DNA of 64,000 nucleotides, taken from Serripes groenlandicus. Taxonomy: Eukaryota; Mollusca; Bivalvia; Cardiida; Cardiidae. A program made the translations under genes and the position numbers. Every line of letters starts with the position of its first letter. The first letter of the stretch is position 1. The notes below the pieces were generated by a model, which was not told the DNA's origin, searched no databases, and saw nothing but the letters and a program-made list of their open reading frames with translations. The stretch lies in the NCBI GenBank assembly GCA_031761405.1, contig JASEVX010000001.1, positions 26,078,261 through 26,142,260 of the forward strand, written 5' to 3'. Shown here piece by piece: positions 11,577-21,855 of this stretch.

Positions 11577-11925
11577 CTTTACCCTTTCACAAATACAAAT
11601 AAACCTGCAGCAGCAGACGACTTTGAACAGATATATATGCACACGTATGGAAAGGGAATCAACCGAGGCCGAATAGTTAGCGACGGGTTTTTTGGAACCG
11701 GACGTCACGGGTTTGATCCCCAGTCACTGCGGTCATGGTAGAGTGCCCTTTGGCAAGGCGCATTTCTTTAGCCTTGTACTGGTTTGTCTACCCAGAGATA
11801 CGTGAACTGTCGTCATGAATTAACTGAAACAATGTTGACAACGGATAAAACAAAAGTATGGAAAATCTCTACAAATAACAGCACATGCATTGGTTAAAGT
11901 TGAAAACAATTGGTGGAAGATCGAG
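11577..11925 (-). mobile_element. MITE split by a SINE-1
   Basis: Left part has cctgcagcagcagacgactt. After the SINE it resumes atctctacaaataacag and gttgaaaacaattgg, then decays. Confidence 0.7.
11654..11855 (+). mobile_element. SINE-1 inserted in a MITE, 9-bp TSD
   Basis: gtatggaaa at 11645-11653 and 11856-11864. Head ccgaggccgaatagttagcg with B box gggtttgatcccc. Tail aaacaatgttgacaacggat. Confidence 0.9.
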
Positions 11926-12111
11926 ATATTGTTTTAACCAAAAGTTATTTTCTCGAGTGGAAATGCAACGAGTGAAAAGATAAATGTTCACTGAAATAGA
12001 TTTTTAATAATAGATAGATAAAGAATAGAATAGATAATTTGTATTTCCTGTCTTTATTTAACTGATGTCATGTTCAGTCGGTTTAAAGACAGCAAATAAA
12101 GAAACTTATTT

Positions 12112-12332
12112 CTAAACCCTTTCCCACATACAACAAGTATGCAGCAAAGGACTTTGAACACATCTAGACAAATGTATGGAAAATCTCTTTAAAAGAATGT
12201 TTGACTTTTGAATAGAGACGAAACTAGTGTGGCAAAAGGTGAAATTGCTAAATTTCTCCCTTTGTCACAATGTTTTCAAAAAACCGTTTGTTGCACAGCC
12301 GTCTGAAAGCGTATATATGTGGGAAATGATTG
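12112..12332 (-). mobile_element. CACAT-type TTAA MITE, diverged
   Basis: Starts aaaccctttcccacatacaa and ends tatatgtgggaaatgattg. Confidence 0.85.
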
Positions 12333-12334
12333 AT

Positions 12335-13590
12335 TTAATAAATCCACTGTTTAAAAGAGTGGGTTTATCGGGATATAATTCACTGTCACGTAACTTCTAA
12401 ATAACAAACCGGAATACATGCTAATGTCACTGCAACTTGCTAAATAAAATAAGTCGTCTCGCATCAACAATTTAGCGTTACTGACATATAAATAGTTAGG
12501 TTTACACTTACTTATATTGCTAGTGGAAGACACAGTTAACCATTTTAAATTTTTAATGCAAAACAAATCGCATTTAGATTATGCTTGTTTACAAAACTCT
12601 AGATAAGGGGCGTTTTTGCATCTCCTAAAAACCGTATTTGACCCATTAATCTTATATCGTGGGTACTCAAAGAGACGATTCTTTTGAGCTCCAACATAAT
12701 ATGATTGGTTTGATGATACAAGAGATATTGTTGGAAAAAGAGCTGTACTCTTTATGACCTCTGCTTTGATACATTCATCCTCCCAAGAATAACAGCTGGT
12801 GGACGAAAGAATGTAGCCGTTTTAAACGTGGTGTTCCATTGAAAGATTAAAACATTCTCCCCGTAGAAACACGTTTTGACAGACCCGAATGTAGACCTTG
12901 CTAGAAACCATTATAGTTCAATGGAAAAATTCCCGTGTCGAGCAATTCCTCCTTTTCCAGCAATGTTTTCAACTCAATCCCAAAATAATATTTTTTTTTT
13001 TTCGAAATGTTTGCACGAATTATCGTGGGACAAATTACATATTGTTCTAAAGAGGTTTCCATTCTGCAGATTTGCCGCTTTTAGAGATATAGACACTTTA
13101 TTCGACTTACAACAGCGAACAGCAACTCTTCGCAGAGATCTGTCTATAATAATGGGCTGTTATGACGCCACAGCTCGGTTAAAGCCTTTTCGAGGTTGTT
13201 TGTACAGATAAACTTGAAATAGTAACCCGACATTGACCATCTGTATCTCCCGTTTTAATTTGATAAATTGAATATGGGCTGGACAGTGTGCGTTGTTGAA
13301 ATCTAGCCTCTTAATATATTAAATTTCTGTTTTATTTCTTTTTCTTTCCATGTCCACGTTACAGCGAATAGATCAGCCTTCAACATTAAAGGGCTTATAA
13401 AAAGGAGTGAGTTTAAAGCTAATTTTGGCCAATACCTTTTGGTGGCAACTTTTTGACGAAGGTAAGTTATTGAAAGCGCCGAACAGGCGGACCGTTGAAG
13501 GCTCTGGTGAGATGTTTACATCAGCATACATGAAAGCAGACTCATCTTGGTATTCACTCGCAGATGTAACACGATTCATTTGCGCTATTT
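12335..13590. other. no gene seen
   Basis: A 111-codon frame at 12876-13211 includes a decayed MITE core (cgagcaattcctccttttcc near 12,938), so it is taken as non-coding. Confidence 0.6.
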
Positions 13591-13593
13591 TAT

Positions 13594-13956
13594 ACTTTCC
13601 CACATACAACAAGTCTTAACCCTTTCCCTCATACGACAATTCTGCAGCAGACGGCTTTGAACATATTTTGTCAAAAAATGGAACATCTCTATAATTGAAT
13701 GGATAACCTATGACTAAAAGTGGAAAACATTGTGTCAAAAGGAGAAATTGCTCGTTTTGAGCAATTTCTTTTTTTGTCACTATGTTTTCAAAAAGCCGTC
13801 AGAAAGCGTCTATATGAGGGAAAGGGTTAAGCAGACGACACACCCACAAATATATGGAAAACGCCTGAAAATGAAAGTGTAATCACTGAAAAGCCGGAGT
13901 TGAAAACATTGTGACGAATGGAGAAATTGCAGAAATCGTCTGTATGTGTGGAAAAC
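13594..13956 (-). mobile_element. older CACAT-type MITE split by the 13616 insertion
   Basis: Halves at 13594-13615 and 13831-13956. It keeps gttgaaaacattgtgac and ends tctgtatgtgtggaaaacgg. Confidence 0.75.
13616..13830 (-). mobile_element. TTAA MITE nested in an older MITE
   Basis: Left flank ends ...cccacatacaacaagtc and right flank resumes gcagacgac, the two halves of a CACAT-type copy. The centre is GCTCGTTTTGAGC. The right end lacks the CTGCTGCAGAGG block. Confidence 0.9.
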
Positions 13957-14137
13957 GGAGATAAAGCAACTTGGAAGCAATGCAACTTGCAGAACGGATT
14001 CTTGTGTCAAGTTCAAGTAATGATGTGTTGCCTAACAACCTATTTAATGTATGGTTGTTAGGCAACACATCATTAGTGAACGACAAATGAAATAGTTTGC
14101 AAGTTGATTGCTTCCAAGGTGCTTTATGCCGTTTTCC
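13950..14137. repeat. fold-back inverted repeat
   Basis: Arms of about 90 bp around a 12-bp loop at 14,040. The innermost 22 bp (gatgtgttgcctaacaacc part) pair perfectly, and outer blocks ataaagca(a/c)cttggaagca and ggaaaacgg also pair. Confidence 0.88.
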
Positions 14138-14345
14138 ATCAATTGTTCAGTTATATCACGGCGTTTTCTGTGTAAGTTACCAGTACTTCTGGTCCATTCA
14201 TCCCGACACCAGCCAGTCAGCCAAAATGGTAACCCTTGCTGCAACCCTAAGAGGAGGACAGCCAGTACTACCCTTTTTAAAGTCTTTGGTATGACCTGTC
14301 GGGATCAAACCCGCGACCTCCTGCACCCGAGCCGTTCAAATATTT
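14120..14345 (-). mobile_element. SINE-2 copy
   Basis: Tail ttatatcacggcgttttctg at the left. tRNA-like head with ggatcaaacccgcgacctcc at the right. Confidence 0.85.
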
Positions 14346-14924
14346 TGTAAAAGAACACAATGTAAATGTTATATGTCATGTTCGAGTTCGATACCATAAG
14401 CGAATACAATGAAGAACTATCTAAATATCTAATCCGTTTTGTTTATATGTTCTGTATTGTATGGACGATGACATGTCCAACTGACACAATTAAACGAAGG
14501 CACGTGTAAGTGCTGACGTATTTTAATGTAGATTTATGACAGCTTGGTGAGTGCTTTTCAAAGTTACATACCACAAGGCGGCTGGTTTTTGCCTGTTTTT
14601 ATTGTGTCACAATTGGAATACATTAACCCAGATAATTTACACATTTAAATAGTTGGCATACGTTTTACGTAACAATTAAAAATAATCTCGCGTAATACTC
14701 ACCCCTCCACATTCGAAAACCAGTGATGAACATTACAGACCTACGCGTATATGCAATTTTGAAATTGACCCCGTGATACGAGTGCAAAAGTAGACATACT
14801 GTTTGAACAAAAGGACCACCAAGATGCTATATCGCTCAACCTTTTTCAACAGAAGCGACATGTCCTTATGGAAGGCCATGTGTTGGACCAATTAAGATGT
14901 AGGAGCAATCTTTGATTGTTTGCT

Positions 14925-15120
14925 TGTATGGCGTTTTACACTTTCATCATTTTAGTTATGTAACGACAATTCCTGGGTAAGCCACCAGTACTACTGTTCA
15001 AGTTATCGTTACAACAACCGCGGAGTCAGTCGTTATAGCAACCCCACAGCCTTGAGTGCCAAGGAGGCAGAGCAATTACTGATATTTTTAAAGTCATTGG
15101 TAGAACTTTATTTGAAGGCG
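14925..15120 (-). mobile_element. SINE-2 copy, head lost
   Basis: tatggcgttttacactttca, then cctgggtaagccaccagtac and ggaggcagagcaattactga. It ends near ttggtagaacttta without the B box. Confidence 0.8.
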
Positions 15121-15369
15121 GTCAAAAAGTCATATTAATTAATAAATGTACATGAATATGAATGGAAAGCCAACCGTATTGTATTTGCGATCAGTGAAGA
15201 TTCACATCAATCTGTGAAGTCTGATCTGGCTCTTCAATAATTCACAGAAGCTTTCAAGAAACTTCTCATATTGTACTTTCAAATTTTGTCAGAAATCAGA
15301 AAACCAATACAACATGGGTTGATCATAAGTTACACTTGTCAAAAAAATACATGTACTCTGATTGGTTCC

Positions 15370-15594
15370 ACCTTTTCGCCAAATACAGACACTTTCTGAT
15401 GCCTCTGCAGCAGACACTTGTGAAACATTGTGACAAAAGGAGAAATTGCTCATACTGAGCAATTACTCTTTTTGTCACAATGTTTCAACTCTATTCAATA
15501 CTTATAATTTCATATATAGATAGGTTTCCATAGTTTTGCCAATATATGCTCAAAGTCGGATGCTGCAGTTTTTTTGTACGTGGGGGAGGGATAA
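15370..15594 (+). mobile_element. TTAA MITE, diverged
   Basis: aatacagacactttctgatg at the left; tgtacgtgggggagggataa at the right. Confidence 0.83.
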
Positions 15595-15829
15595 ACACAC
15601 TTGCAAGAAAGAAATGGCATATATAGACACAACAAGCAGCTGGTAAATAATATATATTCTTTATTTAAATGACATATACTCCGTTTTGACAAAATAACAG
15701 ATACATATGATTATTTTTTTATATTTATTTTACACAAAACACTAATTAAAAAGAATTAAAGATGTGTGCTCAGAGCATGCCCACCCTTTCCTAGACATAC
15801 ATGCATAACCCTTTCCCTGATATAGTACA

Positions 15830-16500
15830 TACAAGTTTTCAGGCCTCAGTAACCTAACACACATTGATGAAACAAGAGCTCTAGCAGGATAGCATAGTTC
15901 ATTGGATTTTATTGGAAATAGTTGTCAAGTACACTTATCAAAATTTCAAACTAGGTTTTCACTGATGTACATAACACATGTGATATATCTTTAGTCTTGT
16001 TGGGGGTTTTAAGTTGATTTCAACAGCTAAGGTCATATCACAGTGGACAGGAAAGATGATATTGGTCCTATATTTACATTGAGATCAAAATATATTAGGT
16101 ATGAAACCAATACCACCCTACCTGCTGGAGCTCAAAAATTGCATTGACTCTAATCATTCAAACCCATTTAGCCGGTTCTTACAGTTTGGGCAAGGGTCAG
16201 ACTGTGGCTTTCATTCTTATTGAGTGTCCCCCAGCCGCCACAGGAGCTTTATTATTAGTAACAGTGACCTTGACCCAAATACCCATTAAACATTACAGAC
16301 AAGTTTTACAGCCTTGGTAACCTAACAAGCATTGTGGAATCAAGATCTCTAGCAGGATAGCATTGTTCATTGGGTTAGGGCTTTATAAAAAATAGATATC
16401 AAGTACACTTAGCAAAATTTCAAACTAGGTTTTTACTGATGAACATAACACAGGTAAAATGTTTTTAGCAACAGTGACCTTGACCCTTAAAACAATCCTA
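15830..16500. repeat. two copies of a 160-bp block, 471 bp apart
   Basis: tctagcaggatagcatagtt and tcaagtacacttatcaaaat in 15,830-15,990 recur at 16,301-16,460. Between and after are cagtgaccttgaccc motifs at about 16,265 and 16,473. Confidence 0.75.
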
Positions 16501-16537
16501 GGCATCCTTTCTATCCGAATACCTTCCTATAAAATCC

Positions 16538-16566
16538 TCATATAGACGCTTTTTGACGCCTCTGCA
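16538..16566 (+). mobile_element. MITE left-end fragment
   Basis: catatagacgctttttgacg and cctctgca only. Confidence 0.7.
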
Positions 16567-16792
16567 ATATACCAATCTGACAAGCAATAAGACAATAAAA
16601 GAATGGAAACAAGGGTTTAACGCCTGCATACCTAAAAGCACAACCAATCTAATGATCAGGTTTCAACTTTGTTAAACATCTTGTTAAAAATCTTTTTAAC
16701 CAATTGTGAATGCACTGATAACAAAGACAAGGACACAGCAAAATCTGTGCTGGTACTCAGCCTCAGTGAGCTAAAGAGGTAAAACAAGCATA

Positions 16793-17046
16793 TTAACCCT
16801 TTTACAAATAAATACGCTTTCTGACGCCTCTGCAGCAGACGACTTTTGAAACCAATGTGACAAAAGGAGAAATTGCTCATAATAAACAATTTCACCTTTT
16901 GCCACTATGTTTTCAACTTTATTTAATAATTAAACCCTTAATGATGAAAATTGTTCACGTTTTTGCAATTATGTTTTTGAAGTCGTCTTCTGCAATTATG
17001 TTTTTGAAGTCGTCTTCTGCAGTTTATTTTATGTGGGAAAGGGTTA
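16793..17046 (+). mobile_element. TTAA MITE with an internal duplication
   Basis: A 27-28 bp segment (gcaattatgtttttgaagtc...) is repeated in tandem at about 16,964-17,018. Good terminal TTAA. Confidence 0.9.
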
Positions 17047-17099
17047 ACCAATTCCCACATAGAACACACCTTGAAAATATAAAGGAAAGAATATGAAAA

Positions 17100-17370
17100 A
17101 CAAAAGGCCCACTGCATTAGACAAAGATTAAATCAGTAAAGCCATATTAGGCAAAACAGCCCCATCCCCTGGTGTCCATGTTTTTCGACCAATCAACATT
17201 GAATCTAATAGAGGGTCACAAAAGGAATATTCCTACCAAATTATTTAGAACACAGCCAGATACTTTTGGAGATGAAGATTTTTAAAGTTTTCACTATAGC
17301 CATATAAGGCAAAAGAGCCTTGCCCCCTGGCTGCCTTGTTTTAAGACCAATCAATATGGCTTGAAGGAAT
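17100..17370. repeat. diverged pieces of the agagggtcac repeat family
   Basis: tgtttttcgaccaatcaaca then atagagggtcacaaaaggaa and a second half with gaccaatcaatatggcttga. Confidence 0.65.
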
Positions 17371-17593
17371 CAGAACATTCCAGTTGTTCTCTTCAGGTTG
17401 CAATTGAAACCAGAATTCTGCAAAAATGAAGAAATATGGGAGAGGACATAGAGACATACTACCTGTGATGTTTCATGCCAATTCGCCCAGTGGTAACAAG
17501 AGGAGAAATCGTTTGAAGCAAAACATTGACACACAGGTGCATGGATCCAAAAAACACACATCCAATTTAAACCATTTTACATTAAGCCACATG

Positions 17594-17906
17594 TTAACAC
17601 TAACACCTCTGCAGCAGACATTTGAAAATGTTGTGGCAAAAGGAGAAATTGTTAACAATGAGCAATATCTCCTTTTGCCACAACTGTTGTCACTTCTTTT
17701 CATTTATCATATTTCATCAATAGAGATTTTCACAGACAAACTTAAATCATTTCCCTCATATAGACGCTTTCTGATGCCTCTGCAGCAGACAGCTTTTTGA
17801 AAACATAGTGACAAAAGAAGAAGTTGTCCTTTTGCCACAATGTTTTCCACTTTTAGTCATGTTCAAAGTCGTCTGCTGCAGAATTGTCGTATGAGAGAAA
17901 GGGTTA
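17594..17906 (+). mobile_element. two MITE copies in tandem
   Basis: First copy 17594-17745 lacks its right end. The second, 17749-17906, is intact at both TIRs but shortened in the middle and ends gagagaaagggttaa. Confidence 0.85.
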
Positions 17907-18212
17907 AGCTTAAAATATTAAACAGAATAAAACATTTAATGTAAACATTACAAGGGACTAGCCCAGACATAACTTAATCTAGTGTAGAATTTCTGAGATA
18001 TGATCACAATTTTGAATGATTTGAGAAAAAACATGTAAATGGACGGTCACACATCAATGATTAAAATAATTTAATAAAAATAAAACATGGCAAAAATATC
18101 AAATCAACAATCAACAATTCCAGCTGTACCCGACTCATATAAACAAAACAAAGGGCCATGTTTGAATTTTGGAAGCTATCTTCTACAGCTGAGTCAAACA
18201 TTTTGAGCAATC

Positions 18213-18425
18213 TTAATCCTTTACCTCATATAGACTCTTTCTGACGCCTCTGAAGCAGACAGCTTTTTGAAAACATAGTGACAAAAGAAGAAATTGCTCA
18301 AAACGAGCAATTTTTCCTTTTGACACAATGTTCTCCACTTTTTGTCATAGGTTATCCATTCGATTTTTTGACAAATTACGTTCAAAGTCGTCTGCTGCAG
18401 AATTGCCGTATGAGGAAAAGGGTTA
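18213..18425 (+). mobile_element. TTAA MITE
   Basis: Sister of the 21376 copy in its left end and left flank, but the centre is GCTCAAAACGAGC and a short stretch near the ...ccattc boundary is deleted. Confidence 0.92.
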
Positions 18426-18507
18426 ATAGACAGCAACCCAGAGGACAAGATAAGGAGGAGTAAATAGGTCTTGCTTCAATGATATCTCTGTAAGCACTCA
18501 TATAAAC

Positions 18508-18573
18508 CTATGTTGTTGGTATTCAAAAAATTGTCTCACTTCGACAATTTTTTGAGTACCCACAACATAGGTC
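18508..18573. repeat. 30-bp-arm hairpin
   Basis: acctatgttgttggtattca... and its near-perfect complement (2 mismatches) around tcacttc. Stand-alone, not part of a MITE seen here. Confidence 0.85.
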
Positions 18574-18804
18574 TTGGAGGTAAAATAAGGATTTAAGAAC
18601 ATGTAATATGGAACATTTGTTTGAAATTGTTTTGAAATTAAGCCAGTGGTATAGGAAAAGATGCGAGTTGAAGACAAAATGTTAAGCGGCGCTGCAGCAG
18701 ATGGACCAAGGATATCAAAAGAAACGGATTATACATAAAATAAATATTATTAAAATTATCACATTAGGTAACTTACTACACCCACAAACTTCTGTGTTAG
18801 TATA

Positions 18805-20700
18805 AAAAACAAGAGGGCCAAGATGGCCCTAAATCGATCACCTAATTGATAGTAAATTAGTAGCAAATATTTAACTGCAAATATCTGGGAAAATTTTATC
18901 AGGGAGTGTAAATGAAACTGCAAAGGAGTGGACACTTCTCAAGAAACAGCTTATCAGTAAAGGCCATTTATATCTTGAAATCTAACAAGAACTTTAATAA
19001 GAATGGAATTATAAAGTTTTTGTCATTTTGCACCTTTCCTGATGCCGCCTTGCTGTCCTGTTTTTCAACGAAATCAATATGGCTTCAACAGTTTATTTAG
19101 AGGGTCACTTAAGGAACATTTCTACCAAATTATCTTGCAATCGCACAAGTAGATTATGGAGGAAAAGGATTTTAAAATTTGGGTATTTTTCTCACTTTCT
19201 GATGCCGCAGCAACCAAAGTTATCAATGGAATTTAAATCTTTGAACAAGTTTGAAAGAGGACCACCAAAGGAACATTCTTGATTCGTATTATATTTTCTT
19301 AAAATCAGACAAACACTTTCATAAAAATGGAATTTTCAAATTTTGTCATTTTGCCCCTTTTCTGATGCCGCCTGACTGCCATGTTTTTCGACCAATCAGT
19401 ATGGCTTGAACAATTTTTATAGAGGGTCACCCAAGGAACATTTCTACCAAATTATATTTGAATCTGACAGGCAGATTCGGAGGAGAAGATTTTTAAAGTT
19501 TGGACATTTTGTCCCCTTTCTGATGCCGCAGCAACCAAAGTTCTCATTGGAATTTTAATCTTTGAACAATTTTGAAAGAGGACCACCAAAGGAACATTCC
19601 TGTGATGTTTTGTGGAAATTGGTCTATTGGAATGGTAGGAGTTGGTTGTCATTTGTAGCTAAAAGTTCAATTTACCCCTTTTGAGATGACGCCTGGTTGC
19701 TATGATTGTGTTACCAATCAAAACGCCTTAATCAAATTAAATAGAGGATCATTACAGTAAGATTCATATTATATTTTCTTAAAATCAGACAAGCACTTTC
19801 ATAAAAATGGAATTTTCAAATTCTGTCATTTTGCCCCTTTTTTGATGCCGCCTGACTGCCATGTTTTTCGCCCAATCAGTATGGCTTGAATAATTTTTAT
19901 AGAGGGTCACCCAAGGAACATTTCTACCAAATTATATTTGAATCTGACAGGCAGATTCGGAGGAGAAGATTTTTAAAGTTTGGACATTTTGTCCCCTTTT
20001 CTGATGCCGCAGCAACCAAAGTTCTCATTGGAATTTTAATCTTTGAACAATTTTGAAAGAGGACCACCAAAGGAACATTCCTGTGATGTTTTGTGGAAAT
20101 TGTTCTATTGGAATGGTAGGAGTTGGTTGTCATTTGTAGCTAAAAGTTCAATTTACCCCTTTTGTGATGATACCTGGTTGCTATGATTGTGTAATCAATC
20201 AAAACGGCTTAAACAAATTAAATAGAGGATCATTACAGTAAGATTCGTATTATATTTTCTTAAAATCAGACAAGCACTTTCATAAAAATGGAATTTTCAA
20301 ATTTTGTCATTTTGCCCCTTTTTTGATGCCGCCTGACTGCCATGTTTTTCGCCCAATCAGTATGGCTTGAATAATTTTTATAGAGGGTCACCCAAGGAAC
20401 ATTTCTACCAAATTATATTTGAATCTGACAGGCAGATTCGGAGCAGAAGATTTTTAAAGTTTGGACATTTTGTCCCCTTTCTGATGCCGCAGCAACCAAA
20501 TTTCTCTATGGAATTTAAATCTTTGAACAACTTTGAAAGAGGCCAACCAGAGGAACAGTCCTGTGATGTTTCACGGAAATTGTCTTTGGAGTTTGGGAGG
20601 AGATGATGTTTAAAGCTAAAAGTTAACGCCGAACGGACGACGGACAAAAAGTGATCAGAATAGCTCACCTTCAGCCTTCGGCTCAGGTGATCTAAAAAGA
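18805..20700. repeat. 480-bp tandem array with hairpin-type ends
   Basis: Units start near 18,930 (diverged), 19281, 19761 and 20242; periods are 480 and 481. Shared blocks: agagggtcacccaaggaaca, tctgatgccgcagcaaccaa, cctgtgatgttttgtggaaa. The left end is aacaagagggccaagatggc. The right end is agctcaccttcagccttcgg then aggtgatctaaaaa. Short frames repeat in each unit but are not genes. Confidence 0.85.
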
Positions 20701-20839
20701 GTCAAATGACAAGGGGAGATACAATGCCTGATTGTCAAGCAGGGAAGCTACGACTTCTATTTTTAAAGTCTTTAGTATGCCCTCATCTGGAATTGAACAC
20801 TCCTTTCCCTATCTGACTGACCACAACACTACTGAGGCT

Positions 20840-21010
20840 ATACAGTTGAAATGTTTTGAAAGGTCGTGTGCTGCATAGGTGTCAAAAGGATATGTATGTT
20901 GGAAAGGGGTGTGTTTTGAGACTAATGCAGGAATAATTTTCCTTTTTCTTCTGCAGACATGCTTGGAAATATTGTGAAAAATGGAAACCATGAGCAATTT
21001 CTATTTTCCA
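20840..21010. mobile_element. MITE remnants
   Basis: ggtcgtgtgctgcataggtg...tatgttggaaagggg near 20,860-20,910. Core remnant ccatgagcaatttctatttt near 20,990. Confidence 0.45.
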
Positions 21011-21375
21011 ACAAGGTTTTCTGCTACATGTAGCATTTGTCCTTTCAGATGATGGAATATTTCTAGACATATATGTACATGGATTTTTTTAAAATACATT
21101 TATGTTCAATTTTACTTCAGCCTCTACACAGAAAACTTTGCATCTAAATATTTGCAACCAGTGAAGATCAAGAATAGGTTGTGCATTCAGTCTGATCAGG
21201 CTTCACACCTATTGCTATTTGGTCAATAACAGTCTTTTAAAAAATAGTTGGAACATTGGCAAGGTTCACAGAATGAATTGGTAGATCTTACACTTCAAAA
21301 AGTTCATCTTACATTTCAAAATGTTTGAATTTTGGAAGCTATCTTCTACAGCTGAGTCAAACATTTTGAGCAATC

Positions 21376-21604
21376 TTAACCCTTTACCTCATATAGACTC
21401 TTTCTGACGCCTCTGAAGCAGACAGCTTTTTGAAAACATAGTGACCAAAGAAGAAATTGCACAAAACGTGCAATTTCTCCTTTTGCCACAATGTTTTCCA
21501 CTTTTTGTCATAGGTTTCCATTCAATTATGCAGATTTTCTATTTTTTGACAAAATACATTCAAAGTCGTCTGCTGCAGAATTGCTGTATGAGGGAAAGGG
21601 TTAA
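21376..21604 (+). mobile_element. TTAA MITE, full length
   Basis: Left end reads ccctttacctcat and ctctgaagcag, the same private variants as the copy at 18213. The 50 bp before it also matches. The centre (GCACAAAACGTGC) differs from that copy. Confidence 0.93.
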
Positions 21605-21605
21605 G

Positions 21606-21843
21606 CCACTTTCACTATTTTCCATTTATATCACAGTGTTTCCTGGGTAAGTTTCCAGTACTACTGGTCCATTTATCTCGACACCAACGAGTCAGTCGTA
21701 ATGCTAATCCCACAACCCTGAGCGCGGAAGAGGGCAGCCATTTCTAACATTTTTATAGTATTTTGTATGACCTGGTAGCGGATCAAACCCCCAATCTCCT
21801 GCACTTGAGGCGGACGCTCTAGCACTACACCATCGAGGCGGTT
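21606..21843 (-). mobile_element. SINE-2 copy forming the start of the sulfotransferase 3' UTR
   Basis: tRNA-like head at the 21843 end (promoter B box gggtttgatcc in the minus sense), then the SINE-2 body. The tail region (tatatcacagtgtttcctg in plus) is at the 21606 end. It lies 12 bp after the gene's TAA and in the same orientation, so the transcript must contain it unless it ends immediately. Confidence 0.8.
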
Positions 21844-21855
21844 ATTGAAATATGG

